Assembly: GCA_032433595.1 (NCBI GenBank)
Contig: JASWJB010000117.1
Span: forward strand, 1-64,000
Source: Conoideocrella luteorostrata
Taxonomy: Eukaryota; Ascomycota; Sordariomycetes; Hypocreales; Clavicipitaceae
DNA length: 64,000 nucleotides
Direction: 5' to 3'
Below the pieces are notes generated by a model that saw only the letters and a list, made by a program, of their open reading frames with translations, ran no database searches and had not been told where the DNA came from. The position numbers were made by a program, and so were the translations under genes. Positions 44,229 to 55,700 of this stretch are shown here, piece by piece (the stretch's first letter is position 1; every line of letters begins with the position of its first letter).

Positions 44229-45071
44229 ATGGCCCATAACACATCCGCCAAGGCCCTCAAAGCCCTCCACGTCCCAGGCAAGCCCATCGTCTTCGCCAAC
44301 GTCTGGGATGTTCCCTCCTTCAACACCATTGCAGCCCTCAACGAAGGCGACAGCAAGCTCGTCCATGCCGTCGCCACGGCATCATGGGCTCTTGCCGCAT
44401 CTGTCGGGGTGCAGGATGAGGAGCTCACATTCGAGCAGAACATCGCAGCTGTTCGCAGAATCGCACCGCTGGCCAAAAAAGCTGGCCTGCCACTAAGTGC
44501 AGATCTCCAAGACGGATATGGCCCTCGCATCGAAGAGGTTGTTTCCGAGGCCGTGAAGGCAGGGGTATCAGGTGCAAACATTGAAGACAGCATTCCCTCT
44601 GCGGGGTTTGGAAAGGGAATTTCGGGGTCCCTCTACAGCTTGGAAGAACAGGTGCAGCGCCTGAAGGCCGCGCTCAAGGCCGCCGAGGTTGCGGGGTGTC
44701 CTGACTTCACATTGAATGCTCGGTGTGATGTATTCTGTCTTGAGGAGCATTCCGCTCTCGACGATGAGACCAGGGTCAAGGAAGCCATTGCCCGCGGGAA
44801 AGCTTTCCTTGATGCTGGTGCGACTACGGTTTTTTACTGGGGTGGTCCCAGAGGCGGGATGACGAAGGCTCATTTGGAGACGCTTGTGAAGGCACTTGAT
44901 GGTAGAGTGGCTGTGTTGTTTTCTGCGTATCCTGGTGTGCAAAGTATGTCTGAATTGGCGCAGATTGGTGTTGCGAGAGTTAGTATTGGACCGGGGCTGT
45001 TCAGAATTGCAATGGCGGCCGTGAAGCAAGCCGCAACTAATATGCTGACCGGTGGGAATTTGGCTCCGTAA
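44229..45071 (+). CDS. PEP mutase / isocitrate lyase family enzyme
   Basis: 280 aa from ATG at 44229 (CACCATGG, strong context). A TIM barrel of the PEP_mutase family: LPLSADLQDGYG (metal-binding Asp pair), VSGANIEDSIP (Glu/Asp ligand region), FTLNARCDVFC (Arg of the active site), GATTVFYWGGPRGG and GVARVSIGPGLFR. It lacks the KKCGH catalytic loop of true isocitrate lyase, so isocitrate cleavage is unlikely. Family reactions are C-C or P-C bond lyase/mutase steps such as oxaloacetate or 2-methylisocitrate-like cleavage. Probably cytosolic, no targeting signal. Stand-alone gene. Confidence 0.9.
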   Translation: MAHNTSAKALKALHVPGKPIVFANVWDVPSFNTIAALNEGDSKLVHAVATASWALAASVGVQDEELTFEQNIAAVRRIAPLAKKAGLPLSADLQDGYGPRIEEVVSEAVKAGVSGANIEDSIPSAGFGKGISGSLYSLEEQVQRLKAALKAAEVAGCPDFTLNARCDVFCLEEHSALDDETRVKEAIARGKAFLDAGATTVFYWGGPRGGMTKAHLETLVKALDGRVAVLFSAYPGVQSMSELAQIGVARVSIGPGLFRIAMAAVKQAATNMLTGGNLAP

Positions 45072-47699
45072 AATGTTCAATATTTAAATAGTGAAGCTTG
45101 GTGGTGTAGCCAAGCGACAGAGCCTGAGGCACTAATGATTGCCAATAAGGAGCACATTTTGATTTTGGCATACGTTTTAAGTGTCGTCCCTTGTTATCGT
45201 GCAACTTCTTCAACACTTTCTCTCTCGATCATTCGGGTCCATGTATACTCGGATAGACTTATTTCGAGACCCCGTGATACGTCTTAAGTAAAGGGACGGG
45301 ATCGAACAAATTTTGTCTTGACTGGATTTGTATTGTTCGCTGTTATCCGACGCAGATGAATAAAGGCGTACAGGGTAGGTTCAGCAGGCCTAGGCGAAAC
45401 GTAGTAGTCCGAGCATGTGGATTGTCACATCCGACGGTAGACTGAAGGTTTGAATCAGGCTAATAATTTAGATAATAACATGAGATCAAGGGCAAGGTAA
45501 AAATTCGGAGTTTCTATATACATGAGAGCCCATTCTCGGCAGTCTGTCTGCAAGGGCCAGAACAGAAAATGCGAAAAATGCGCACGGGAGAAGGAGCCAG
45601 AAAGAGTGACAGTGCTAAACAAAGTATTTAAGGTCAAGACCCTCTGCTGACACAAGGAGCAAAATATTTAGAATACCCTTGCCCCAAAAACCCATCAGCC
45701 CATTTATTTGACCGCCTCGAGTCTTGGCGCGAAACAGCATCACAACCGTCGACCCCTCGGCGCCTGCCACGGGCGATGAGTTTAGTGTGTACGGAGTACT
45801 CCGTACGCTGACCTCGATTGATAACAATTTGGCCCAGCTTCTCAGGCCATGGCAGACGTCGGCTTACGGAGCTTAGAGCACAAGGTTGTGTCCCCAACCC
45901 GAGGTCCACCAACGCCACTTATCTCGCTTTGCAGCGGGTGAAGAGGCTCTGGGGTCAATCACAACCTTCATCCCATAGGTTAAATAGATCTCAAAAGCAA
46001 TGACTGCCTAAGATCGTGGGGAGTAAAGTTCCCCAGAGACATAATCTGGGGAAGATATTTTGTTTGACGATATGCTGATAACTAGTGTCGTCGCGACCCG
46101 CTGATGATTACAACTTCCGCTCTGCACCTAGGTGCAGCCCAACTTGGGGTTTCATTGCTTCGCAGGACCCGGAAAACACCCAGCACCAAGCTCAATTAAT
46201 TCCCCACCGAATAAAATACAGTTCTGCGGCATCGAGAATTAAATTAACTTGACGCAAGCTAATTCACGTATCTGGTAATGTCTTGGTTTTTCATATCATT
46301 CGATAGCGGCATGAATTAGACTCGGGTCAAACCTCGGAACTCCCCCCGAGACTCTACTGTTCTAGTAAGAAAGCTCGCCTAAATCTTACGCTTATTCCGC
46401 TTTGCCCTGTGTCTGCCAGCGGGCATTTCTTGAGGCGTACACGTTCCTAATTGGAAGGTCAAGGGAGAAGAATACGTAATTTGGTAAGATTTCCCGCGGT
46501 ATGCTCCTAATAACAGGGCCGCGCAATACGGAGTACGGAGTATACAACACGAAGTAGTGCGAGGCAGCGAGCATGGGTCCCTCCCACCCCACACCAGCCG
46601 TCGTACCCTTTTCGCCGACAACACAATTACGATTTTTCATGCCAGCTTGTGGAGACATAGAAGCGTGTCCATTCTGACTCGTTCCACCATCGGTTGCAAT
46701 TTTGCCATACTATGCATCTGGACTTGCGGCTCCATATTGATGGCCTCTCCACATTTGCCCCCTGTGTCCACCACATTAATGGATAGTCGGAGGTTGATCG
46801 GAGTCGCTGGGCAAGCTAAGCCGCCGAAGAAGTTTTATGCAGTCCGGGCGCTGTTCTGGAAATCTCGGAGACGGCGGCTACAGGCATAATGTTTCAGTGT
46901 AGCGCGGCAAGACGCATGCATCAGGCAAATTTCTGAAAAGAGGGGAACGTTTAATCATTATTACAACGGGCGACCATCAACGAATTAACACCAGACATCA
47001 AAAAGTAGGATTTAATCGGATTTGGTACTCCGTACATCCCTTGAAATCCACCTTTCGCCACCAGTCCACAAAAAAAAAAAAGGCTCAGTCGATGTGCGCC
47101 AGTCCGTCTTCACCAAGATCAGCACACCTTGCCTTCGCTTTAGTTGTTTGTTCTTTTAGGCGGCAATGGAGGTGGAACGGGATAACTATTAATGCTGTGG
47201 CGGCTTCCACGATTTATGTGTGCTCGCTATTGCCAAACGTCGCGTACTGGATTGTAACCACTGAACAGATTTCGGCTGGTCCGGTCATGGAAATTCTCAG
47301 CCATCGGCATCGGCATCAAATTGACCAGCCGGAAGGCATTCCGCTTGTCAATGTTGCCTTATTATCGGCTCTTAGCGGCTACGTTCCTGAATTTCTCTGA
47401 CTCAAGTAGAATCTTCTCCCGTGCGCGTATCCACTGATTCCCCCCGGGTCCAGTTTTTGACACACAGGGGTGTGATACTGCTCTGGCAAAGCTGCTCTCC
47501 ATATTGTTAATGATCCACTGAAAGAAAACATGGGTCAATCTCTTTATAAGATGTGTCTGCCCTGAATCTCCATTATCCCTCCAGATCAAATAGACTTTCG
47601 CCGGCATTTTGTTTGTTTTGTTGGCTTTGGAGCCCTGTACGTTTGTTGAAGCTGCGAGAGACCTTATTTCGGCCTCGGCCGACTTACACGATCACAACC
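45072..47699. other. Gene-free intergenic stretch
   Basis: Contains the 18-bp palindrome at 45789-45806 and TACGGAGTA-type 9-mers at 46527-46542 (two overlapping) and 47026-47034. Frames such as 46557-46889 and 47041-47400 have no domains. No gene supported. Confidence 0.5.
45789..45806. repeat. 18-bp perfect palindrome GTACGGAGTACTCCGTAC
   Basis: It reads identically on both strands and is made of two overlapping TACGGAGTA/TACTCCGTA 9-mers. It lies in a gene-free stretch. The motif recurs in the window (see findings). Confidence 0.9.
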
Positions 47700-49599
47700 A
47701 TGTCCGACCGGAACGCCCCATCCGGTTCCATCAGCAGCGCAGATAAACCGGTCACCCAATCTGCTGCCACCGACTCCAAAGTTGTGGCTAGCCCTCAGTT
47801 TGCTGCTACCTTCCAAGAGGAAGACTTCTGGACTCGATGTGGCTTGAATGGAAGGTCTTTTCAAAAACGTCACTATGGCAGAGGGCTGGTGGAGATGGAC
47901 CGGTCCATGAAGTCACGGCACTTGCACATGATTTCTCTTGGTGGTTCCATTGGTGCCGGCTTTTTTGTCGGATCAGGGGGTGCATTAGCTAAAGGTGTAA
48001 GTCAGGGATATTCTCATTCTGCCGATAGAGACTTTAAACCTAACCTTGCTAGGGCCCTGCTTCGGTCCTGCTCTGCTTTTCCATTGTCGGCTTCATGGTT
48101 TTCAACGTTGGTATGTCGGCGTTGTCCCGAGTCGTCTGTCCGCGCATACTAATGAATCGTAGTTTTTGCTCTTGGCGAACTGGCTGTCATGTATCCGATC
48201 TCTGGTGGCTTCTACACGTATGCGACTCGTTTCATCGACCCCTCATTCGGTTTCGCTGTCGGCTGGAATTACTTGTTTCTTTGGCTGGTTGTCTTGCCAC
48301 TAGAACTCACAGTCTGTGGGCTTGTAATAGAGTACTGGGACACCGAGACAAGCGTTGCTGTGTGGATTACGATATTTCTGGTGGCGGTCATTATCATCAA
48401 CATCTTCGGCAGCATCGGCTTTGCCGAAGAAGAGTTCTGGGCCTCGTCGATCAAGCTAATTTCCGTTGTCATCTTTATGATCATCGCCTTGGTACTTGTT
48501 CTTGGTGGAGGGCCCAAGCACGGTAGGTACAACGAATACTGGGGAGCTCGTTACTGGCATGACCCAGGCGCCTTCCGTAATGGATTCCGCGGATTCTGTT
48601 CCGTCTTCGTCACCGCGGCTTTCTCCTTTACTGGCACCGAGCTGGTCGGCCTGGCTGCTGCGGAAACGGCCAATCCTGTTAAATCTCTGCCGAGTGCCAT
48701 CAAGCAAGTCTTCTGGCGAGTCATCGTATTTTACGTCCTTGGTCTGTTCTTTGTAGGACTGCTTATCCCATCTGATGACTCCTGGTTGCTGGCCAGCCAG
48801 GCTTTTACCGACGTCAAGGCTTCTCCATGGGTTCTGATCGGCCACTATGCCGGGCTATACGGACTAGACCATTTTATGAACGCGATTATTCTCATTTCAG
48901 TACTCTCCATTGGCGTGTCCGCCGTGTATGGCGGATCGCGTACGCTTACTGCCCTGGCGCAACAGGGCTATGCACCCAAGCTATTCACCTATGTTGACCG
49001 ATCCGGACGGCCTCTGCCTGCCGTCATTGTCCTCATTCTGACCGGACCTTTGGCCTATGTCAATCTGAGCGCGTCTGGCCCTGCGGTATTTGACTGGCTA
49101 CAAGCTATTTCCGGTCTCGCTGTTTTGTTTGCTTGGGGCGGCATTTGTCTGTCTCATATTCGCTTCCGTGCTGCATGGGCTTATCACGGTCATTCCGTGG
49201 AGGAAATACCATTCCGTGCCGCTTTTGGTGTCTACGGATCGTGGATTGGCTTGATATTGTGTGTCGTGGTTCTCATCGCTCAGGTAAGCTCCCCCCCTTC
49301 CCTTCACAGTCACACTAATTGAAGCTTAACCACTGTGCTAGTTTTTTACCGCCATTGCTCCTCCGGGCTTGGATGGACTGAACAATGTGGAGGGCTTCTT
49401 CAAATCATATTTGGCATTCCCTATCTTGCTTGCATTTTGGGCTGGCGGGTTCGTTTGGAAGCGCACGGGATGGTTGCGACTCGACCAGATCGATGTGGAC
49501 ACAGGTCGTCGCGAGCTGGACTGGGACCAGATTCGGGCTTATCAGGAGCACGTCAAGGCCATGCCGACATGGCGCAGGGCCCTACGCAGAATTTTTTAG
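47700..49599 (+). CDS. Amino-acid permease (APC superfamily, YAT-type)
   Basis: Four exons, 47700-47996, 48053-48110, 48163-49283 and 49342-49599, join in frame to 577 aa. The 70-residue polar N-terminus leads to the hallmark MKSRHLHMISLGGSIGAGFFVGSGGAL of fungal amino-acid permeases. About twelve membrane segments follow. The tiny second exon (58 nt) carries PASVLLCFSIVGFMVFN. ALGELAVMYPISGGFY is the second family signature. FSFTGTELVGLAAAETANP is the substrate-region helix motif. The cytoplasmic tail ends WRRALRRIF. It imports amino acids with protons at the plasma membrane; specificity is not readable. Confidence 0.94.
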
Positions 49600-50122
49600 C
49601 GACGTGTGTTAGTGTGACCTAATCTCAAGAGTTTGTATATACAGACGATAATAACTTCTGCGTTACGGCGAACACACGCACGAACGCAAGCACGAACTTT
49701 TGTTGACTGTCTGCTGGTCATTGTGCAGCCACCGCCTGACTCTCACCGCGCTGCGTAGCGCGAATCCGTAAATTATTGTGAAATTCGAATTGCTGGCTAA
49801 TGATGTTCTCCGGCAGGGTATTGTCGGCATCTCATACTGTCAGGTTACGAACAAAGACGATTGATTGCGCGAGTGACGAAAAAAACAATCGTCCCGAAAA
49901 TTTAGGCTACACTTTCTGGTACAGCCCGTGCGCACCGGCAGCTGCAAGCACTGTTAGATGCCATGGTCCAGCGGGGAAATGTTTTACAACTTCAAATCGT
50001 GAATTTCTTAACTTCCTACCGTGAATTTCTTGGCATTGTCAACCCTTCCCATCACCAACTTTTCTTTCCTTTTCTCTTTTTTTTTTTCGACATTTTCAAC
50101 TCCTCATCGTCAATTCTTCACC
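49600..50122. other. Intergenic promoter of the F-box gene
   Basis: Contains a CT-rich leader tract just before the start (50040-50120). No gene. Confidence 0.5.
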
Positions 50123-51277
50123 ATGGGGCAGTACTTTGAAATCGCTGCACTTGGACACAGGCGAATTCTACCCAAAGCATTCATTAAGCTGGGCGAGTTT
50201 TTGTTTCATCACCCTACCGCGGCAGATCTCGCGGCATTGCTAGCGGTTCCAGTCCGACCTACTCTCCAGTCCATCAATGGCAGAAGCAAGTATACCTCTT
50301 TACAGCTTGCACAGGGAGCCGGAAATGTCGAGAAGACAAAAGGTAACGCTCTGAAGTCAAAAGCGCCTCAGCAGGTCCAGTATGCTAACCACAAAAACCT
50401 CGCAGCCGCCGCCACGGCGACACGACCCGACAAGCATATGGGACTGTTTAAGCTCCCCCCCGAGCTCCAAGTGTATATTTTTGAGAGTATCGATCACATT
50501 GCTGGCGTGATTTGCTTTGGTCTAACGAACCGATTTCACTGGAGCATTGCCCAAGAGCATCTACTGAATTTCTACATGACTCGGCTTGGCCAATGGGCCA
50601 ACCAAAAGATTATTTGCGTTGGGGACTACGTACGCTGCGATGATCTCCCACGTGGTATGGTCCTGTCTCAAGAATGGCAAGAGTGGCTTGAATCGTTTGA
50701 GCGAGAGGAGTCAGAGGACGAGGAGCCCAAAGACGACGGTCCAGTCACCTTGTACCATATTGTCTGTTCTTTTCGACAGCAAAGAGTTGAATCCGTCCAC
50801 TCGATCCGGTCCGATCTTGACCTCCAGCTATTTGATATGGAGGTGTATGACGACCCGGCTTTCCGTGTCTATAAAGACTTTGCAAGATCCCTACGCGAAG
50901 ATGATTTCTTCCCCAAGAATGAAGACTGGATTCTGCGCAATCTCACCACAAAGCAATACGTTCGATCAGATGCTGTAGCATTGAATCCCAAATACATTAA
51001 TGGTCCCAATATTGGTCTCGTCGGCTTTGGAGAAGTCGTCTTGTCTCGTATAGCGTGGACTTCTGACCCGTCTGTATCCATGCAAAACGACACGGACATC
51101 CATCGAGGCAGATGGGCTGGTCACTGTTTCGACATCACGACTATGGCACGGCACCAACGGAAGACACTGGGACAGATCTGGACAGACGTCAGCGAGGAAG
51201 TTGCGCAGGAGATTGACCTCATTTGGACCAGTGAGTTTGGTTCTGATTGGAAAAAGCAGGCTTGCGAGTCGTTGTAA
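50123..51277 (+). CDS. F-box-type protein
   Basis: 384 aa from ATG at 50123 (CACCATGG), the first good-context start after a pyrimidine-rich leader. Residues about 105-150 (GLFKLPPELQVYIFES, HIAGVICFGLTNRFHWSI) are a fungal F-box-like motif. The first 100 residues include FHHPTAADLAALLAVP and a basic low-complexity stretch. An acidic Glu/Asp patch (REESEDEEPKDD) precedes a C-terminal region with no recognised repeats. F-box proteins connect targets to the SCF ubiquitin ligase via Skp1. The substrate is not indicated. One exon. Confidence 0.75.
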   Translation: MGQYFEIAALGHRRILPKAFIKLGEFLFHHPTAADLAALLAVPVRPTLQSINGRSKYTSLQLAQGAGNVEKTKGNALKSKAPQQVQYANHKNLAAAATATRPDKHMGLFKLPPELQVYIFESIDHIAGVICFGLTNRFHWSIAQEHLLNFYMTRLGQWANQKIICVGDYVRCDDLPRGMVLSQEWQEWLESFEREESEDEEPKDDGPVTLYHIVCSFRQQRVESVHSIRSDLDLQLFDMEVYDDPAFRVYKDFARSLREDDFFPKNEDWILRNLTTKQYVRSDAVALNPKYINGPNIGLVGFGEVVLSRIAWTSDPSVSMQNDTDIHRGRWAGHCFDITTMARHQRKTLGQIWTDVSEEVAQEIDLIWTSEFGSDWKKQACESL

Positions 51278-52739
51278 TCGTACTACCGAAGCGGATGAAC
51301 CTAATAATTTAGATGCATATCTTGTATCTCATAGGCAGCAATGCAGGATGGCCGGATTTGTTCTATTTTTCTAACATGAAGGATCGTACTGTGTGCCGGC
51401 TCTCGCATGCACACTGAGGCTCGGGGAATTGGCCCACCAAAAGTTTTTATTAGTAGGTGTTGTGTCCGTATAGGGGGGCATACACCCTCGTAGCTGTCGT
51501 GGCTTAGCTTTAATTCATCCATCAAGTTTTGCTCCCCTGGTTTGACCTCTCTAGCGAGTGGCTTGCGTGCTTGTGTACTGCCACCACGGCCTCAGTCGGC
51601 GTAAATCAGAAATAGGGGATAGCAGTGGCAAGATGACCAGAACTTACGTAGTCGTGTTCTTAATGACCAATACCAGTTTGCGAAAGCTGAGCAGCCAGCC
51701 GCTGGATGATGGCTTGGGTCGTACCCGAAATCTATGTTTGGTAGTTTTCGCATTCGCAAGGACATCTACCTAACTTTTATTGGTGTACAGCTTCTCTCCC
51801 TCGTGCGATAATATCAGGTGGCAGAATGCCCCACCTAGTTCATGTGCGACAGCGGTGAAGCCTGGATGCATCACTTTTGCCTTGAAATACAACCGCCGGC
51901 CCATTCAACGGGCTCACTCAACAACATTCAGCTGCCAAGAACTAATAACATCAGCCGCGAGTCCCTTGTCATGGTGCCTGTCTCTAATTTCTGCCTGCTT
52001 TTAAACCAACAGGTGTACTTGGACTCCGTATTCGAGTGCCGTTTACCATGCGTTGGCAGCTTGGGTGCCTGGTAAATGGGTCCGAAAAATTAAGGTTAAA
52101 TCAGCGTCTGCGTGAAGCAATCCCAGCTAGTCAGCCCTACAAATTCACTGGCTGCGTGCATTCATTACGAACGCCACTGTTGCTTGGCGAGCATGTACGC
52201 GAGTTTTACGACGCAGCCACTTCAATCGAAATCACTCAACAATCTTTCATGCCAACGAAACTAGCGCCGACGCTCCGAAGAACCGGGGCGAAAGGCAGAG
52301 AGACCTAGCACCGAGGTCCGGATGCGCAATTTGACGATGGTGCAGGCAGAGGATGACGCACTGGAGCCGCCAAGCGAATAAGCGTTATACTGACTAAACG
52401 CTGTCGTCGTCATCCGGGTCTTCGGTCAGTGCGGGCGGCGCGGGCCCCGGAACCCACATGGATTTTATACCTTCTGGCATTGGGCACCGGTGTTGCAGGC
52501 CCTTCCAACTGTGTTCGGTGGGTTGCCCTATAGATATTGTGTCTGGGCAGGCCTTCAAGACCTAATGATTATATAGACTCCAGACCCCAATCCATCCATT
52601 TTGGTATGGCAAGACATTATCAAATAATCTGCGAGCAATCACCGCTGGTACAGCTTCTGCTCAGACCCTCCTCAGATACCTTTGTTTTGAACTCACTCGG
52701 TGAGCCGGCACCTTTGCTGTGCAAGTATAGCCAGCCAAT
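51278..52739. other. Intergenic, no gene recognised
   Basis: Frames at 51558-52308 are short and lack domains. Upstream region of the ABC transporter. Confidence 0.5.
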
Positions 52740-55700
52740 ATGGCTGAAGCTATCGAAAAAGCTGTCGAAATGCACCAATCTGGGACGGACCATGCGCACG
52801 AGCTTCGGGGAAAAGATACTCAGCAGCCCGTAGATCAAATCGCTGTAGATATAAAACCGAGCCAGGAGCAGGAAAAGAAAGAAGACCATGGTGGATATAT
52901 GGTGTGTTATTCCAGGTCTGTGAGTGATGTCAAATACTGATGTGGTGGCTGTTAGAGGATCTTCACCTTTGCTGGGACGATGGAATACGTCATTTTTGGC
53001 GTGTCAATACTTGCTGCCATCGCGTCTGGGGCTGGAATTGCGCTGCAGAATCTTGTTTTTGGAAAGTTCGTCACGGTCCTTACCGACTTTTCTTCTGGCA
53101 AGTCTTCTGGCGCGGACATGCGTGCCCACTCATCTGAACTGGCGTATGCTTCCCTTCATCTTCTGTCCACATGGCGATCTCAACTAATCTGTGGCAGACT
53201 GTACCTCGTCTACATCGGAATCGGTCGATTTGTTCTCTCATACACGTACAATTCACTCCTAACTTACAATGCGTACCGCATCGTTCGCAACATTCGACTC
53301 ACGTATCTCAGAGCCGCTTTGCGCCAAGAGGTCGCCTTCTTCGACTTGGGTACTGGTGGTTCCATCGCTACTTAGGCAACCACCAATGGCCGACTCATTC
53401 AGGGAGGTATCTCCGAAAAGCTTGGATTGACGTTCCAAGGTCTATCGGCATTCGTAACTGCATTTATCGTCGCTTTTGTCACGAATTGGAAGCTCACTCT
53501 TATCACCCTGTGCGTCGCCCCTGCCACCATCATCGTCATGGCTGTGACGGCGTACATGGAAGCAGGATTAGAAACGCAAATTCTTGGCATTCAAGCTCAA
53601 GCGAACTCGTTTGCAGAAGGCGTTATGGGGAGTGTGCGTACAGTTCATGCATTCGAGATGCGCTCCCGTCTTGTGAGGAAGTTTGACGAGTATCTTACTG
53701 AAGCCCATAAGGTGGGAAATAAGATTTCGCCTCTATTTGGCCTTTTATTTTCGTCAGAGTATTGCATTATTTATCTCGGGTTCGGCCTTGCGTTCTGGCA
53801 GGGTATCAACATGCTTGGCAGAGGAGAGATTGACTCAAGCGGTGAAATTTTTACGTGAGTTGCCATCTATTGCCGTCGTATTGAGTCAACTGTCTAACCT
53901 CGACAAAAAGAGTCCTCCTATCTGTTGTCATTGCTGCTGTGAGCTTGACTGCCTTGGCGCCCAATATGATTGAGTTTACGCGCGCCGCATCGGGAGCCGC
54001 TCAACTGTTCTCGCTCATCGATAGGCAATCGGCCATTGACCCGTTTGACGAATCTGGTGAGCGGCCGTTAGAGGTTTTTGGGCATATTACACTGAAAAAC
54101 GTCGACTTTGCCTACCCGAGCAGACCGGGTGTTAAAGTCCTGGACGACTTCTCACTCAATATTCCGGCCGGCAAGGTCACCGCGCTGGTGGTACGTTTAA
54201 AGTGTACATGTATTTCATGTTCTAGGGCTGATCGATTTACAGGGCCAAAGCGGATCGGGCAAGAGCACGATTGTTGGTCTCATCGAGCGATGGTATGAAA
54301 CGAGCTCTGGTAGTATTAAACTTGATGGACGATCAATCGTCGACCTTAACACCGACTGGCTCCGCAAGAATGTGCGACTTGTTCAACAGGTATGAAGTTG
54401 CTGCCCCGAAAGTACAAGGCTAGTAGCGTCTGACATCTTTAGGAACCCGTATTATTCCAAGGCTCTGTTTTCGATAATATTGCTCACGGCCTGATAGGGA
54501 CGCAGTGGCAAAATGCCACAAAAGAAGTGCAGCTGGCAAAAATCCAAGATGCCGCGAAAATGGCCTTTGCACATGACTTCATTTCGGAGCTACCCGAAGG
54601 CTACGAAACGCAAATCGGACAACGTGGCGGTCTTTTATCAGGTGGCCAGAAACAGCGTGTGGCTATTGCACGCAGTATTGTTTCTGAGCCAAAAGTTCTT
54701 CTGCTTGACGAAGCTACCAGTGCCTTGGATCCCCATGCCGAGGGCATCGTGCAGCAGGCGTTGGATCGTGCTTCTGAGGGACGCACCACTATTGTCATTG
54801 CCCACAAGCTGGCAACTATTCGCAAAGCAGACAACATCGTTGTCATGAAGAAGGGCAAGATTGTTGAGCAAGGCACGCACGAATCACTCATTGCCTCGGA
54901 CGGTGCCTACGCGCAGCTAGTCAGAGTCCAGCAATTGAATCTTAAGCCCTCAGACACGGACTCAGAGAGTGATAAGATGGATGCTGCTGATGAAGAAGGA
55001 GATCCTGCAGACGTGGTTAAGATGATGAGTAAAATCGCCACTAAGGACAGAACCCGAATGGAGCTGGCATTGGACCGTGATGATTATGACAAGCACAAAC
55101 AGCTTGGCTTTGTCACAGTTGTCTTGCGGTTGATAAAGGAGTCCCCTGAACTGCGATGGACATATTTTCTTGTGCTTGTTGGATGTGTTGGGGCCGGTGA
55201 GTCTGTTTCCCCATGGTGAGCTTTGCTTTACCTAACAATCGGTCCCAGCTGGTGCATTCCCAGGACAAGCCATCTTACTCGCTAATGTTACCAACGTTTT
55301 CACCTTGACTGGTTCGGCAATGATTGAGCGCGGCAATTTCTACGCTGCAATTTTTATCGTCTTGGCGGCCGGCTGCTTCATTTCTTACTTTATTCTTGGT
55401 TACGCGACCAATATAGTTGCACAGGTATGGGCTGGCTTCTTCTTTTATCTTATTCTTTCTCGTTCCCGCTTTGTGCAAGAAACAGCCAATGTGTCATCTT
55501 CTAACACGTATAATTGTTTAGACTCTTTCTCATACATTCAGGAGACAAAGCTTCGATGACATGCTCCGACAAGACCTCCAATTCTTTGACCGCCAGGAAA
55601 ATAACACGGGCGCACTGGCAAGTCGGGTTGACTCCAATCCTCAAGCGATCCTCGAACTGATGGGTTTCAACGTCGGCCTTATCCTGATCGCTGTCCTGAA

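Noticed and set aside
47041..47400. A 119-aa plus-strand frame with hydrophobic parts, upstream of the permease
   Set aside because: No canonical ATG at its first position and no family signature; hydrophobic runs alone are not enough.
53345..53375. A short intron removing the TAG in the ABC transporter
   Set aside because: The available GT...AG pairs ending at TTAG give 17-26 nt introns, too short for fungi, and those tested shift the frame downstream.
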